From assembly GCA_964632435.1 (NCBI GenBank), contig CAZWEJ010000001.1:1-64000 (forward strand): a stretch of DNA of 64,000 bases, given 5' to 3'. The notes beneath the pieces were generated by a model. That model did not search any database, had not been told where the DNA came from, and was given only the letters and a program-made list of their open reading frames with translations. A program made the position numbers and the translations under genes. Source of the DNA: CAZWEJ01 sp964632435 (GTDB taxonomy: Bacteria; Patescibacteriota; Saccharimonadia; UBA4664; SCTI01). Below are positions 49,035 through 56,870 of the stretch, piece after piece; position 1 is the first letter of the stretch, and each line of letters opens with the position of its first letter.

Positions 49035-49466
49035 ATGTTAATGCCAAAGAAGACAAAGTACAGAAAGCAGTTCAAGGGAAGAATTCCTAAGGGCCCTGCT
49101 ACCCGTGGCACAGAACTAGCTTTTGGCCAGTTCGGACTACGTTCTGAGGGCACAGAGCGAATTACCTCACGACAGATTGAGGCCGCCAGACGAGCCATGA
49201 CTCGACACATCAAGCGTGGTGGTAAGGTTTGGATCCGTATCTTCCCAGATTTGCCTGTTACCAAGAAGCCTGCTGAAGTAAGCATGGGTAGCGGAAAAGG
49301 TTCAATTGACCACTACGCTGCTCGAGTACGACCAGGACGAATTATGTTTGAAATGGATGGTGTCCGCGAGGATCTAGCTCGAGAGGCAATGAGACTTGCT
49401 GGGCGTAAGTTGCCGGTTAAGACAAAGTTTGTGGTTCGCCACACTCCAGGGGAGACCTCAGAATGA
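49035..49466 (+). CDS. rplP: 50S ribosomal protein L16 (uL16)
   Basis: 143 residues. MLMPKKTKYRKQFKGRIPKG is the family opening. The conserved arginine-rich core (RITSRQIEAARRAMTRHIKRGGKVWIRIFPDLPVTKKPAEVSMGSGKGS) contacts A-site tRNA. It starts 10 bp after rpsC and overlaps rpmC by 4 bp (ATGA). Confidence 0.98.
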   Translation: MLMPKKTKYRKQFKGRIPKGPATRGTELAFGQFGLRSEGTERITSRQIEAARRAMTRHIKRGGKVWIRIFPDLPVTKKPAEVSMGSGKGSIDHYAARVRPGRIMFEMDGVREDLAREAMRLAGRKLPVKTKFVVRHTPGETSE

Positions 49467-49672
49467 AAGTAAAAGAGATCACCCAGAAGACCGACAAGGA
49501 GTTGATGACCCTGCTAATTGACTCACGAAAGAAGCTAGCCGATGCAAAGGTGGAGCTTAGGACTAAGCAGGTAAGTAATGTTAAAGAAATACTAGCTTTG
49601 CGAAAGACCATTGCACGTGTGCTGACGGTTCAACGCGAGCGAGAGCTAACCAAGGAGGAAGCAAATGGCTAG
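49463..49672 (+). CDS. rpmC: 50S ribosomal protein L29 (uL29)
   Basis: 69 residues, a two-helix protein near the tunnel exit. KEITQKTDKELMTLLIDSRKKLADAKVELRTKQVSNVKEILALRKTIARVLTV shows the expected helices. It overlaps rplP by 4 bp and rpsQ by 8 bp, the tightest packing in the cluster. Confidence 0.95.
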   Translation: MKVKEITQKTDKELMTLLIDSRKKLADAKVELRTKQVSNVKEILALRKTIARVLTVQRERELTKEEANG

Positions 49673-49913
49673 ACGACTGCGAGGAACAGTTTCCTCCAAC
49701 AAAATGGATAAGACAGTAGTTGTAAAGGTAGAACGTGTTAAAGAGCACCCTATTTACCGCAAGAAGTACACGGTGACAACAAACTTCAAGGCTCATGACG
49801 AGAAGAACTCATGCCAAGTTGGCGATCTTGTCGATATCATTGAGAGTCGCCCAATTAGCAAAGATAAGCATTGGGTAGTCGAGAAGAAGGTTACCGCTAA
49901 GGAGTTGAAGTAA
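49665..49913 (+). CDS. rpsQ: 30S ribosomal protein S17 (uS17)
   Basis: 82 residues. The OB-fold signature is RRLRGTVSSNKMDKTVVVKVERVKEHPIYRKKY, with the GDLVDIIESRPISKDKHWVV ending. S17 is a primary 16S binder. It begins within rpmC behind AAGGAGG and overlaps rplN by 1 bp. Confidence 0.97.
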   Translation: MARRLRGTVSSNKMDKTVVVKVERVKEHPIYRKKYTVTTNFKAHDEKNSCQVGDLVDIIESRPISKDKHWVVEKKVTAKELK

Positions 49914-50281
49914 TGGTTCAGGCCGAATCAAGATTAAAAGTAGCTGATAACAGCGGCGCCCGCGAGGTGCTGTGTATCAAGGTGCTTGGTGGATCACGAC
50001 GACGCTACGCCGGTATTGGTGACATTATCACTGCATCCGTGAAGTCTGCAGCTCCTAATGGCAACGTCAAAAAGAAAGAGGTTGTTCAGGCGGTTGTAGT
50101 ACGAACTACCAAAACCACTCGACGCCCCGACGGTAGCCAGATTCGCTTTGACGATAACGCTGTTGTCATTATTGATAAGAATAAGCAGCCTCGAGCAACC
50201 CGTGTTTTTGGACCAGTCGCTCGAGAACTTCGTGACGGTGGTTACATGAAGATCATTTCCCTCGCGCCGGAGGTGCTCTAA
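49913..50281 (+). CDS. rplN: 50S ribosomal protein L14 (uL14)
   Basis: 122 residues, usual length. MVQAESRLKVADNSGAREVLCIKVLGG, the VVVRTTK loop and the ending RVFGPVARELRDGGYMKIISLAPEVL are all canonical. L14 forms an intersubunit bridge and is the docking site for RsfS in other bacteria. It overlaps rplX by 1 bp. Confidence 0.98.
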   Translation: MVQAESRLKVADNSGAREVLCIKVLGGSRRRYAGIGDIITASVKSAAPNGNVKKKEVVQAVVVRTTKTTRRPDGSQIRFDDNAVVIIDKNKQPRATRVFGPVARELRDGGYMKIISLAPEVL

Positions 50282-50646
50282 TGAAGATACGTAGAGAAGA
50301 CCAGGTTATGGTCATCACCGGAAAAGACAAGGGCAAGACCGGCAAGGTAACTCAGGTCATACCCAAGAGGAATGCGGTTATTGTTGACGGCTTGAATGTT
50401 GTAAAACGGCACACAAAGCCATCAGATAAGTTCCCACAGGGTGGAATTCTAGAGATCAATAAGCCAATAGATGCCTCAAAAGTTATGGTGCTTGACCCAA
50501 CTTCGGGTAAGCCCGCAAGAGTTGGTTACAGGCTAACAAAGGATGGTGTTAAAGAGCGAGTCTTTAAAGAATCGCGCTACGCCAAGCCTAAAAAAGCAGA
50601 GAAAGCATCAAAGGATGCAAAAGATAAGAAAGAGAAGAAGGCCTAG
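50281..50646 (+). CDS. rplX: 50S ribosomal protein L24 (uL24)
   Basis: 121 residues. The KOW motif DQVMVITGKDKGKTGKVTQVIPKRNAVIVDGLNVVKRHTKP covers the N-terminal half. The last about 25 residues are a Lys/Ala/Asp tail (KKAEKASKDAKDKKEKK) beyond the normal length. L24 initiates 50S assembly. Confidence 0.97.
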   Translation: MKIRREDQVMVITGKDKGKTGKVTQVIPKRNAVIVDGLNVVKRHTKPSDKFPQGGILEINKPIDASKVMVLDPTSGKPARVGYRLTKDGVKERVFKESRYAKPKKAEKASKDAKDKKEKKA

Positions 50647-50648
50647 TC

Positions 50649-51194
50649 ATGAGTAGACTACGAGAAAAATATCAGAAAGAGATAAAGAAGCAGCTCAAGC
50701 AAGAGCTGGGCCTAGCTAATGATCATCAAATACCGAAGGTTGAGAAAGTAGTAGTCAACGCTGGAGTTGGGCGAGCAGTTGCTGATAGTAAGCATATTGA
50801 GCACGTGACCAACACAATTACTAAGGTTACCGGCCAAGCGCCTGTCACTACTGTCGCCAAGAACAGTATTGCTGGCTTCAAGCTTCGTGACGGCAACAAG
50901 ATTGGTGTAAGCGTTACCCTGCGTGGTGAGCGAATGTATGAGTTTCTTGATAGGTTGGTTTCAATCACTATTCCTCGAATTAGAGACTTCCGTGGGATCT
51001 CAACCACGGCGTTTGATAAGCAGGGCAATTACAGCATCGGCCTTAAAGATCAAACCGTATTTCCAGAGATCAGCTATGAAGAAGCAGGAACACCCCACGG
51101 TCTTCAGGTAAACATTGTTACTACCGCTAAGACCAAAGAGGAGAGTAAAAAATTACTAGAATTAATGGGATTTCCCTTTAGGAGGAACAGCTAA
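50649..51194 (+). CDS. rplE: 50S ribosomal protein L5 (uL5)
   Basis: 181 residues. RLREKYQKEIKKQLKQELGLANDHQIPKVEKVVVNAGVG, the FKLRDGNKIGVSVTLRGERMYEFLDRL segment and the GLKDQTVFPEI block match the family. L5 binds 5S rRNA and contacts P-site tRNA. It overlaps rpsZ by 1 bp. Confidence 0.98.
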   Translation: MSRLREKYQKEIKKQLKQELGLANDHQIPKVEKVVVNAGVGRAVADSKHIEHVTNTITKVTGQAPVTTVAKNSIAGFKLRDGNKIGVSVTLRGERMYEFLDRLVSITIPRIRDFRGISTTAFDKQGNYSIGLKDQTVFPEISYEEAGTPHGLQVNIVTTAKTKEESKKLLELMGFPFRRNS

Positions 51195-51379
51195 TGGCAC
51201 GAGTAGCCTTGGTCGCAAAGGCCAATAAAAAGCCAAAGTTTTCGACCCGCAAGGTCAATCGCTGCAAGCTGTGCGGTCGACCTCGAGGTTATATACGTAA
51301 GTTCGGTATGTGCCGAATTTGCTTCCGCGAGCACGCAAGCCGTGGACAGATCCCTGGCGTAACTAAGGCCAGTTGGTAA
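51194..51379 (+). CDS. rpsZ: 30S ribosomal protein S14, zinc-binding short form (uS14)
   Basis: 61 residues, the type Z paralogue. Cys24-x2-Cys27 and Cys40-x2-Cys43 form the zinc ribbon (CKLCGRPRGYIRKFGMCRIC). The ending FREHASRGQIPGVTKASW is canonical. It occupies the usual position between rplE and rpsH. Confidence 0.98.
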   Translation: MARVALVAKANKKPKFSTRKVNRCKLCGRPRGYIRKFGMCRICFREHASRGQIPGVTKASW

Positions 51380-51389
51380 GGAGAGCACG

Positions 51390-51776
51390 ATGACAGATCC
51401 AATCGCAGATATGTTAACAAGAATTAGAAACGCCATCGCGGCAGGTCGCGAATCGGTGGTAGTGCCTCATTCCAAAATTAAGGAATCACTGGCCTCAATC
51501 TTAAAGCAAAACAACTTTATTGCTGACTATCGTGTTGAAGAAGTTGATGGCTTTAAGACAATCATAATCACCGTTAAAGAAGGAGACCGGCCAGCAATTA
51601 GCTCACTACAGCGAGTAAGCAAGCCAGGTCGAAGAGTCTACACCAGCAGCAAGGATATTCCTTTGGTGCTTGGTGGACGCGGAATGGTTATCCTTTCTAC
51701 CTCAGGTGGATTGATGACTGGCCGTGAGGCACGCCAAAAAGGCCTCGGCGGTGAATTAATCTGTAAGGTGTGGTAA
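51390..51776 (+). CDS. rpsH: 30S ribosomal protein S8 (uS8)
   Basis: 128 residues. MTDPIADMLTRIRNAIAAGRESVVVPHSKIKESLASILK is the classic start. The C-terminal STSGGLMTGREARQKGLGGELICKVW is the rRNA-binding motif. In E. coli S8 regulates the spc operon. The SD AAGGAGAG is well placed. Confidence 0.98.
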   Translation: MTDPIADMLTRIRNAIAAGRESVVVPHSKIKESLASILKQNNFIADYRVEEVDGFKTIIITVKEGDRPAISSLQRVSKPGRRVYTSSKDIPLVLGGRGMVILSTSGGLMTGREARQKGLGGELICKVW

Positions 51777-51777
51777 G

Positions 51778-52314
51778 ATGAGTCGAATTGGACGACAACC
51801 TATCGAAGTGCCAGCAGGTGTAAACGTTGAGTTTGAAGGCGACGTAATCATGGCAACCGGTCCAAAAGGGACCCTTGAGGTCAAACTTCTACCCGGTCTT
51901 AAGGTTGAGCAGAACGAAAACGTTCTCACCGTTGTTAAAAAGCTTGATAACGAAGAGACTCAGCGCACTTTTGGTTTGCAGAGAACCCTTATCAACAACA
52001 TTGTTGTAGGCGTTAGCCAAGGTTATGAACGCCGATTGGAAATTAACGGCGTCGGTTACCGAGCAAACGTAGCGGGTAACATCATCAACCTTTCTCTTGG
52101 CTACTCTCACCCGATTGAGTTCAAGCTCCCTCAAGGTGTTGAGGCTAAGGTAGAAAAGAACCTGATTATTCTCAACAGCGCCGATAAGCAGCTTGTTGGG
52201 CAAGTAGCAGCAAATATCCGCGCCCTACGCAAGCCGGAACCATATAAAGGTAAGGGCATCAAGTATGTAGAGGAGCGCATTAGGCGCAAGGCCGGAAAGG
52301 CGGCAACAAAGTAA
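51778..52314 (+). CDS. rplF: 50S ribosomal protein L6 (uL6)
   Basis: 178 residues. It has two L6 folds: SRIGRQPIEVPAGVNVEFEGDVIMATGPKGTLEVKL in the first, and LEINGVGYRANVAGNIINLSLGYSHPI with the conserved EPYKGKGIKY in the second. L6 is near the factor-binding site. The ATG follows the rpsH stop by 1 nt. Confidence 0.98.
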   Translation: MSRIGRQPIEVPAGVNVEFEGDVIMATGPKGTLEVKLLPGLKVEQNENVLTVVKKLDNEETQRTFGLQRTLINNIVVGVSQGYERRLEINGVGYRANVAGNIINLSLGYSHPIEFKLPQGVEAKVEKNLIILNSADKQLVGQVAANIRALRKPEPYKGKGIKYVEERIRRKAGKAATK

Positions 52315-52664
52315 TGAGTATGAATGTGTTAACTAATAAAGATCAGCGTAGAAAGCGAATTCGGGCCAAGATTTGGGGCACCGCTGAGCGACCACGCCTT
52401 AGTGTTAATATCAGCAATAAGCATATTGTGGCTCAGTTGATTAACGATGATAAGGGTGTAACTCTCGGGTATGTTTCAACTGTTGGCAATAAGGATGTTA
52501 AAGGAAATATGACCGAAAAGGCAAAGACAGTCGGCGAGCAAATTGCAGCTATAGCATCAAAGAAGAAGATCAAAACTGTGATCTTTGATCGAGGCACCAG
52601 AATTTACCACGGCCGTCTGGCAGCTTTAGCAAATGCCGCTAGAGATAAGGGATTGGAGTTTTAG
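52314..52664 (+). CDS. rplR: 50S ribosomal protein L18 (uL18)
   Basis: 116 residues. The start region KDQRRKRIRAKIWGTAERPRLSVNISNKHIVAQLI is typical. The C-terminus FDRGTRIYHGRLAALANAARDKGLEF is the family end. L18 binds 5S rRNA with L5. It overlaps rplF by 1 bp. Confidence 0.98.
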   Translation: MSMNVLTNKDQRRKRIRAKIWGTAERPRLSVNISNKHIVAQLINDDKGVTLGYVSTVGNKDVKGNMTEKAKTVGEQIAAIASKKKIKTVIFDRGTRIYHGRLAALANAARDKGLEF

Positions 52665-52665
52665 T

Positions 52666-53199
52666 ATGGCAATTCAACAGCAGCCAAAAGAATTTGAAGA
52701 GACAGTAATTGCCATCGACCGCGTAGCGAGAGTCGTTAAGGGTGGACGAAGATTCCGATTTAGGGCAACTGTCGTTATCGGTGACGGTAAAGGCCGAGTT
52801 GGGCTTGGTATTGGTAAAGGCGGCGAGGTTATCACTGCAATTGCTAAGGCAGTTGCTCGCGCTCGACGCAATATGATTACTATTCCTTTGAAGAATGGCA
52901 CCATCCCCCACGAAGTTACAGTTCGTTTCTCCGGGGCACAGGTAATGCTGAAGCCTGCCTCAGATGGTACCGGTGTTATTGCCGGTGGTGCGGTTAGAAA
53001 TGTAGTTGAGCGAGCCGGCATTCATAATCTGTTGACCAAGTCGTTTGGCTCAACAAACAAGGTGAATAATGCCTATGCTACAATTATGGCACTGTCGCAG
53101 CTTGAGCCGGTTGAATCAAGCCCAATCCCTCGAGCAAAAGCGCTTCGAGATGCCAAGCAGACCAAAGAAACCAAACCAAAGACTAAGGCGGCTGCTTAA
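52666..53199 (+). CDS. rpsE: 30S ribosomal protein S5 (uS5)
   Basis: 177 residues from ATG 52666; an in-frame ATG at 52633 lies inside rplR and adds unrelated residues. The dsRBD-like N-domain FEETVIAIDRVARVVKGGRRFRFRATVVIGDGKGRVG and the C-domain GGAVRNVVERAGIHNLLTKSFGSTNKVNNAYAT are canonical. S5 monitors decoding accuracy. rplO follows after 9 bp, with no rpmD (uL30) between, as is known for CPR bacteria. Confidence 0.98.
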   Translation: MAIQQQPKEFEETVIAIDRVARVVKGGRRFRFRATVVIGDGKGRVGLGIGKGGEVITAIAKAVARARRNMITIPLKNGTIPHEVTVRFSGAQVMLKPASDGTGVIAGGAVRNVVERAGIHNLLTKSFGSTNKVNNAYATIMALSQLEPVESSPIPRAKALRDAKQTKETKPKTKAAA

Positions 53200-53208
53200 G
53201 GATAGACT

Positions 53209-53691
53209 ATGAAGATTCATGAATTAACAGTTTCATCAAAACAAGACCGAAAGAGGGTTGGTCGCGGTATTGGTTCCGGCACCGGTAAAACTGCCGGTCG
53301 AGGTACAAAAGGCCAAAATTCAAGGTCTGGAGGCGGTGTACGCCCTGGGTTCGAAGGCGGACAAAACCCGTTAGCCAAGCGATTGCCAAAGAAGCGTGGT
53401 TTCCGAGCCCTCAACCCAACTAACTACACAGTAATTAGCCTATCGCGTATTGAAACCCTTAAAGGCTCAAAGCTAGACAATGCCTCATTGGTTGATGCAG
53501 GGATTACTGCAAACCTAAGCACTCCAGTTAAAGTTCTTGGAACCGGCAAGCTTACTCGCAAAGTCGATGTAAAACTTCAGGCAGCAACTTCAACAGCTAA
53601 GGCTGCAATCGAAAAAGCTGGTGGATCATTTACAGTAGCTACCGTTGTAAAAAGCCCCAAGAAGCCATCAAAGCGTAATAGAAAGTCGTAA
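53209..53691 (+). CDS. rplO: 50S ribosomal protein L15 (uL15)
   Basis: 160 residues. The glycine/arginine-rich extension (RKRVGRGIGSGTGKTAGRGTKGQNSRSGGGVRPGFEGGQNPLAKRLPKKRGF) and the C-terminal globular domain with AGG near the end (AIEKAGGSF) are intact. It sits next to secY as in most bacteria. The gene normally between it and rpsE is missing. Confidence 0.98.
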   Translation: MKIHELTVSSKQDRKRVGRGIGSGTGKTAGRGTKGQNSRSGGGVRPGFEGGQNPLAKRLPKKRGFRALNPTNYTVISLSRIETLKGSKLDNASLVDAGITANLSTPVKVLGTGKLTRKVDVKLQAATSTAKAAIEKAGGSFTVATVVKSPKKPSKRNRKS

Positions 53692-53695
53692 TTAG

Positions 53696-55009
53696 GTGGA
53701 CTGGGCGACACTAAAGCAAGCCTTACGTTCATCAGATTTGCGGCGGCGTATCGGATTTGTTCTGTTTATACTGGTTCTTTTCCGGGTTCTTTCTTATGTC
53801 CCAGTTCCAGTTCCCGACAACGCTGCGCTGTCCTCATTTTTAAATAACCTCTTTAATAGCAGCCAGCTGCTAGGTTTTGCAGATCTATTTTCTGGTGGAA
53901 GTCTTAGTAATTTCTCGATCATCATGATGGGTCTCGGACCTTACATCAACGCGTCTATTATTGTTCAATTGATGACTCGGGTTATACCTCAACTCGAAGC
54001 CTTAAGCAAAGAAGGTGAAGCCGGTAGGAGGAAGATTAATCAATACACAAGACTTCTTACGTTACCCTTAGCAGTTGTGCAATCAATTGCTATGGTGATT
54101 CTAATCCAAAAGACTTCTGTTCAAATTGCCAATACTGACTTAATTGGCAACCCTAGTATTTTTGATTGGTTCCTTATGGTTATCACGATGACTGCGGGTA
54201 CGATGCTGTTAATGTGGATGGGTGAGCTGATAACTGAGCGCGGCGTCGGAAACGGTATTTCTCTGATTATTGTGGCTGGAATAGTCGCGTCCATACCTGC
54301 AAATATTATTCAAAACTACAGCTTGGTGGTGAATGATACTGGTAAATTGCTACAAACGTTGGCCATTGCTGCAGGTGCTCTTGCAGTTACGTACATAATT
54401 GTTCAGCTAAACGAAGGGCATCGGTCGATTCCAGTTTCGTATGCTCGTCGAATTAGAGGTAACAGGGTATTCTCTGGTGTCGATACCTATATGCCAATTA
54501 AGCTAATAACGGCTGGGGTTATACCAATTATCTTTGCGCTAGCCTTTTTGGCAGTCCCTCCATTTCTTGGGCAGCTACTTTCCGGTGCAAGTACTGCTTG
54601 GGTATCAGCCTTCGGCACGTGGCTAACCACAACCTTTGCAGCAACCAGCATCTGGTATGCGGGCTCATATTTCTTCTTGGTTGTAGGGTTTACGTACTTC
54701 TATACTTCAATTATTTTCAATTCGACGGAAATAGCCGAAAATATGCAGAAGAATGGCGGGTTTATACCAGGTATTAGGCCGGGCACAGAAACCGCAGCCT
54801 ATTTAAAGAAGGTCATTAATAGATTGACTCTATTTGGCGCAATAGCCCTAGGTTTAATAGCAATAATGCCATTTATAGTAGAGCGCTTTACAGGTACGAC
54901 CTCCCTAACTATTGGAGGAACCAGCCTGTTGATTATCGTGGCTGTAGCGCTTGAAACAATGAAGCAAATCCGCTCAAGAGTCATACAAATTAGCTATGAC
55001 AATTATTAA
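53696..55009 (+). CDS. secY: Protein translocase subunit SecY
   Basis: 437 residues from GTG 53696, with about ten transmembrane helices forming the Sec channel. The plug region follows TM1 (FADLFSGGSLSNFSI) and IMMGLGPYINASIIVQLM is TM2. The cytoplasmic loop has SYARRIRGNRVFSG, and the C-terminal loop has NMQKNGGFIPGIRPGTETAAYLKKVINRLT. adk and map, which often follow secY, are absent; infA comes next behind a short AT-rich gap. Confidence 0.98.
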   Translation: MDWATLKQALRSSDLRRRIGFVLFILVLFRVLSYVPVPVPDNAALSSFLNNLFNSSQLLGFADLFSGGSLSNFSIIMMGLGPYINASIIVQLMTRVIPQLEALSKEGEAGRRKINQYTRLLTLPLAVVQSIAMVILIQKTSVQIANTDLIGNPSIFDWFLMVITMTAGTMLLMWMGELITERGVGNGISLIIVAGIVASIPANIIQNYSLVVNDTGKLLQTLAIAAGALAVTYIIVQLNEGHRSIPVSYARRIRGNRVFSGVDTYMPIKLITAGVIPIIFALAFLAVPPFLGQLLSGASTAWVSAFGTWLTTTFAATSIWYAGSYFFLVVGFTYFYTSIIFNSTEIAENMQKNGGFIPGIRPGTETAAYLKKVINRLTLFGAIALGLIAIMPFIVERFTGTTSLTIGGTSLLIIVAVALETMKQIRSRVIQISYDNY

Positions 55010-55079
55010 TGCAAATTTTACGCAAAAACTCCTTTACAGATCTGAAAAAAATCTGTATTATATCTACTTGTAGCTCATT

Positions 55080-55304
55080 ATGTCAGATACAAAGGAAGTA
55101 ATCGAACTATCCGGAACCGTTCTGGAGACCCTCCCAAACGCAATGTTTAGGGTTGAGCTCGAGAACGGTCACGTTATTTTAGCCCATATCTCTGGGAAAA
55201 TGCGTATGCACTATATTCGCATATTGCCTGGAGACAAGGTGACTGTTCAAATGACCCCATATGATCTGACAAAAGGCCGAATTACTTATCGGCATAGAGA
55301 TTAA
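55080..55304 (+). CDS. infA: Translation initiation factor IF-1
   Basis: 74 residues. The S1-like OB fold is complete: IELSGTVLETLPNAMFRVELENGHVILAHISGKMRMHYIRILPGDKVTVQMTPYDLTKGRITYRHR. It binds the 30S A-site during initiation. In the 70-bp gap after secY a TTTACAGATCTGAAAAAAATCTGTA inverted repeat (read near 55032-55057) could be a promoter or weak hairpin. Confidence 0.98.
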   Translation: MSDTKEVIELSGTVLETLPNAMFRVELENGHVILAHISGKMRMHYIRILPGDKVTVQMTPYDLTKGRITYRHRD

Positions 55305-55319
55305 GTTTAGAGGATTAGC

Positions 55320-55433
55320 ATGAAAGTACGCCCCAGCGCAAAAAAGATGTGTTCTAAGTGCAAAATCGTTCGTCGCGAACGGGTAGTTTACGTTATCTGC
55401 GAAAATCCTCGACACAAGCAGAGGCAAGGTTAA
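55320..55433 (+). CDS. rpmJ: 50S ribosomal protein L36 (bL36)
   Basis: 37 residues, normal L36 length. MKVRPSAKKMCSKCKIVRRE opens the protein, with zinc ligands Cys11, Cys14, Cys27 and His32. The SD AGAGGA lies 6 nt upstream. Its stop TAA overlaps the rpsM ATG by 1 bp. Confidence 0.97.
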   Translation: MKVRPSAKKMCSKCKIVRRERVVYVICENPRHKQRQG

Positions 55434-55819
55434 TGGCTCGTATTGCTGGTGTTAACATCCCAAATGATAAAAGAGTTGAGATAGCTCTCACTTATATATA
55501 TGGGATTGGCCTCACGACTAGTCAGAAAATCCTGGCCACAACCGGCATCAACCCAAATACAAGGGTTAAAGATCTGACAGAAAGCGAAGTTATTAAGCTT
55601 CGAGAAGAGATTGATAAGAACTTAACAGTTGAAGGCGATCTTCAGCGAGTTGTTTCTCAGTCAATATCCAGATTGAAAGAGATTAACTCTTACCGTGGGC
55701 TTCGCCACAAGAACAACCTTCCAGCTCGCGGACAGCGAACTAAGACCAATGCACGAACAAAGCGAGGCAAGAAGGTCACAGCTGGCAGTGGACGTAAAAA
55801 AGCAGCATCAAAGACTTAG
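55433..55819 (+). CDS. rpsM: 30S ribosomal protein S13 (uS13)
   Basis: 128 residues from ATG 55433 (MARIAGVNIPNDKRVEIALTYIYGIG). The frame is open upstream through rpmJ but the family start is clear. The C-terminal basic tail is typical (YRGLRHKNNLPARGQRTKTNARTKRGKK). S13 bridges to the 50S subunit and contacts P-site tRNA. Confidence 0.98.
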   Translation: MARIAGVNIPNDKRVEIALTYIYGIGLTTSQKILATTGINPNTRVKDLTESEVIKLREEIDKNLTVEGDLQRVVSQSISRLKEINSYRGLRHKNNLPARGQRTKTNARTKRGKKVTAGSGRKKAASKT

Positions 55820-55834
55820 GATTAATTAGAAACA

Positions 55835-56230
55835 ATGGCAACCAAGACTGCAACTAAAGCAAGACGTAGAAAAACCAAGCGCAATGTCGCTGTTGGTGTT
55901 ATGCATGTTCATGCTACGTTCAACAACACCATTATTACTATTGCTGATGAAAACGGAAACTCACTAGCATGGGCAAGCTCTGGAGCGAGTGGGTTTAAGG
56001 GCTCGAGAAAATCAACTCCCTACGCAGCACAGGTAGCAGCCGAAAAAGTTGCACAGTCTGCTAAGGATATGGGTATGCAGCGAGTAAGCGTTGAAGTTCG
56101 CGGGATTGGAAGCGGTCGAGAATCCGCCATTCGCGCACTGAGCGCAGTTGGAATTCAGGTAGCAAGCATAAAGGATGTTACCGGTATTCCTCACAACGGT
56201 TGCCGACCACGAAAGCCGAGGAGAGTCTAA
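55835..56230 (+). CDS. rpsK: 30S ribosomal protein S11 (uS11)
   Basis: 131 residues. GVMHVHATFNNTIITIADENGNSLAWASSGASGFKGSRKSTPYAAQVAAEK and the ending DVTGIPHNGCRPRKPRRV are canonical. S11 shapes the 30S platform near the mRNA exit. It overlaps rpsD by 1 bp. Confidence 0.98.
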   Translation: MATKTATKARRRKTKRNVAVGVMHVHATFNNTIITIADENGNSLAWASSGASGFKGSRKSTPYAAQVAAEKVAQSAKDMGMQRVSVEVRGIGSGRESAIRALSAVGIQVASIKDVTGIPHNGCRPRKPRRV

Positions 56231-56847
56231 TGGCACGAGATCTTGCACCAATCGTAAAGCGTTCAAGACGCGAAAAGACTGCTCTTCATCCAAAGGCGGT
56301 AAAGGGGCTTACTCTTCGCAATTATGCTCCTGGCCAACACGGTCAGTCCATGATGCGCTCAAAGATGAGCCAGTATGCGGTTCAGCTTCGAGAAAAGCAG
56401 AAGGTAAAGCGCATGTACGGTTTGCTTGAAAAGCAGTTCAGACGCGTTATCGCCGAGGCTGAGCGTAGGCAAGGTGTTACAGGTGATATTATGGTTCAAT
56501 TGCTTGAACAGCGCCTAGATAATGCTGTATACCGCCTAAATTGGGCAATCAGCCGACAGGCGGCCCGTCAATTGGTTACACATGGTCACATTTTGCTCAA
56601 CGGTAAGCGAGTTGATATCCCATCAATTCAGCTTAAGCCAGGTGATGAGCTTGAGGTTAGAGCAAAAAGTGCTTCAAATGCCTACTTCACCGCTCTTAAA
56701 GAGCAGTTGGCAAGCAATCAATCAACAGTTGGTTGGTTAAGTTCAGATGCAAAGAAACTTAAGGCTAAGGTTACAGGAGCCCCTTCACGCGAAGACGTGA
56801 CTGAGGAGATCAACGAACAGTTAATCATTGAGTTCTACTCAAGGTAA
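56230..56847 (+). CDS. rpsD: 30S ribosomal protein S4 (uS4), cysteine-free form
   Basis: 205 residues from ATG 56230. The N-terminus MARDLAPIVKRSRREKTAL lacks the zinc cysteines of the C+ form. The S4 domain is at about 95-160 (LEQRLDNAVYRLNWAISRQAARQLVTHGHILLNGKRVDIPS). S4 nucleates 16S folding and in E. coli represses the alpha operon. Confidence 0.97.
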   Translation: MARDLAPIVKRSRREKTALHPKAVKGLTLRNYAPGQHGQSMMRSKMSQYAVQLREKQKVKRMYGLLEKQFRRVIAEAERRQGVTGDIMVQLLEQRLDNAVYRLNWAISRQAARQLVTHGHILLNGKRVDIPSIQLKPGDELEVRAKSASNAYFTALKEQLASNQSTVGWLSSDAKKLKAKVTGAPSREDVTEEINEQLIIEFYSR

Positions 56848-56870
56848 GTAATAAAGGAAGGAATTAGAAG

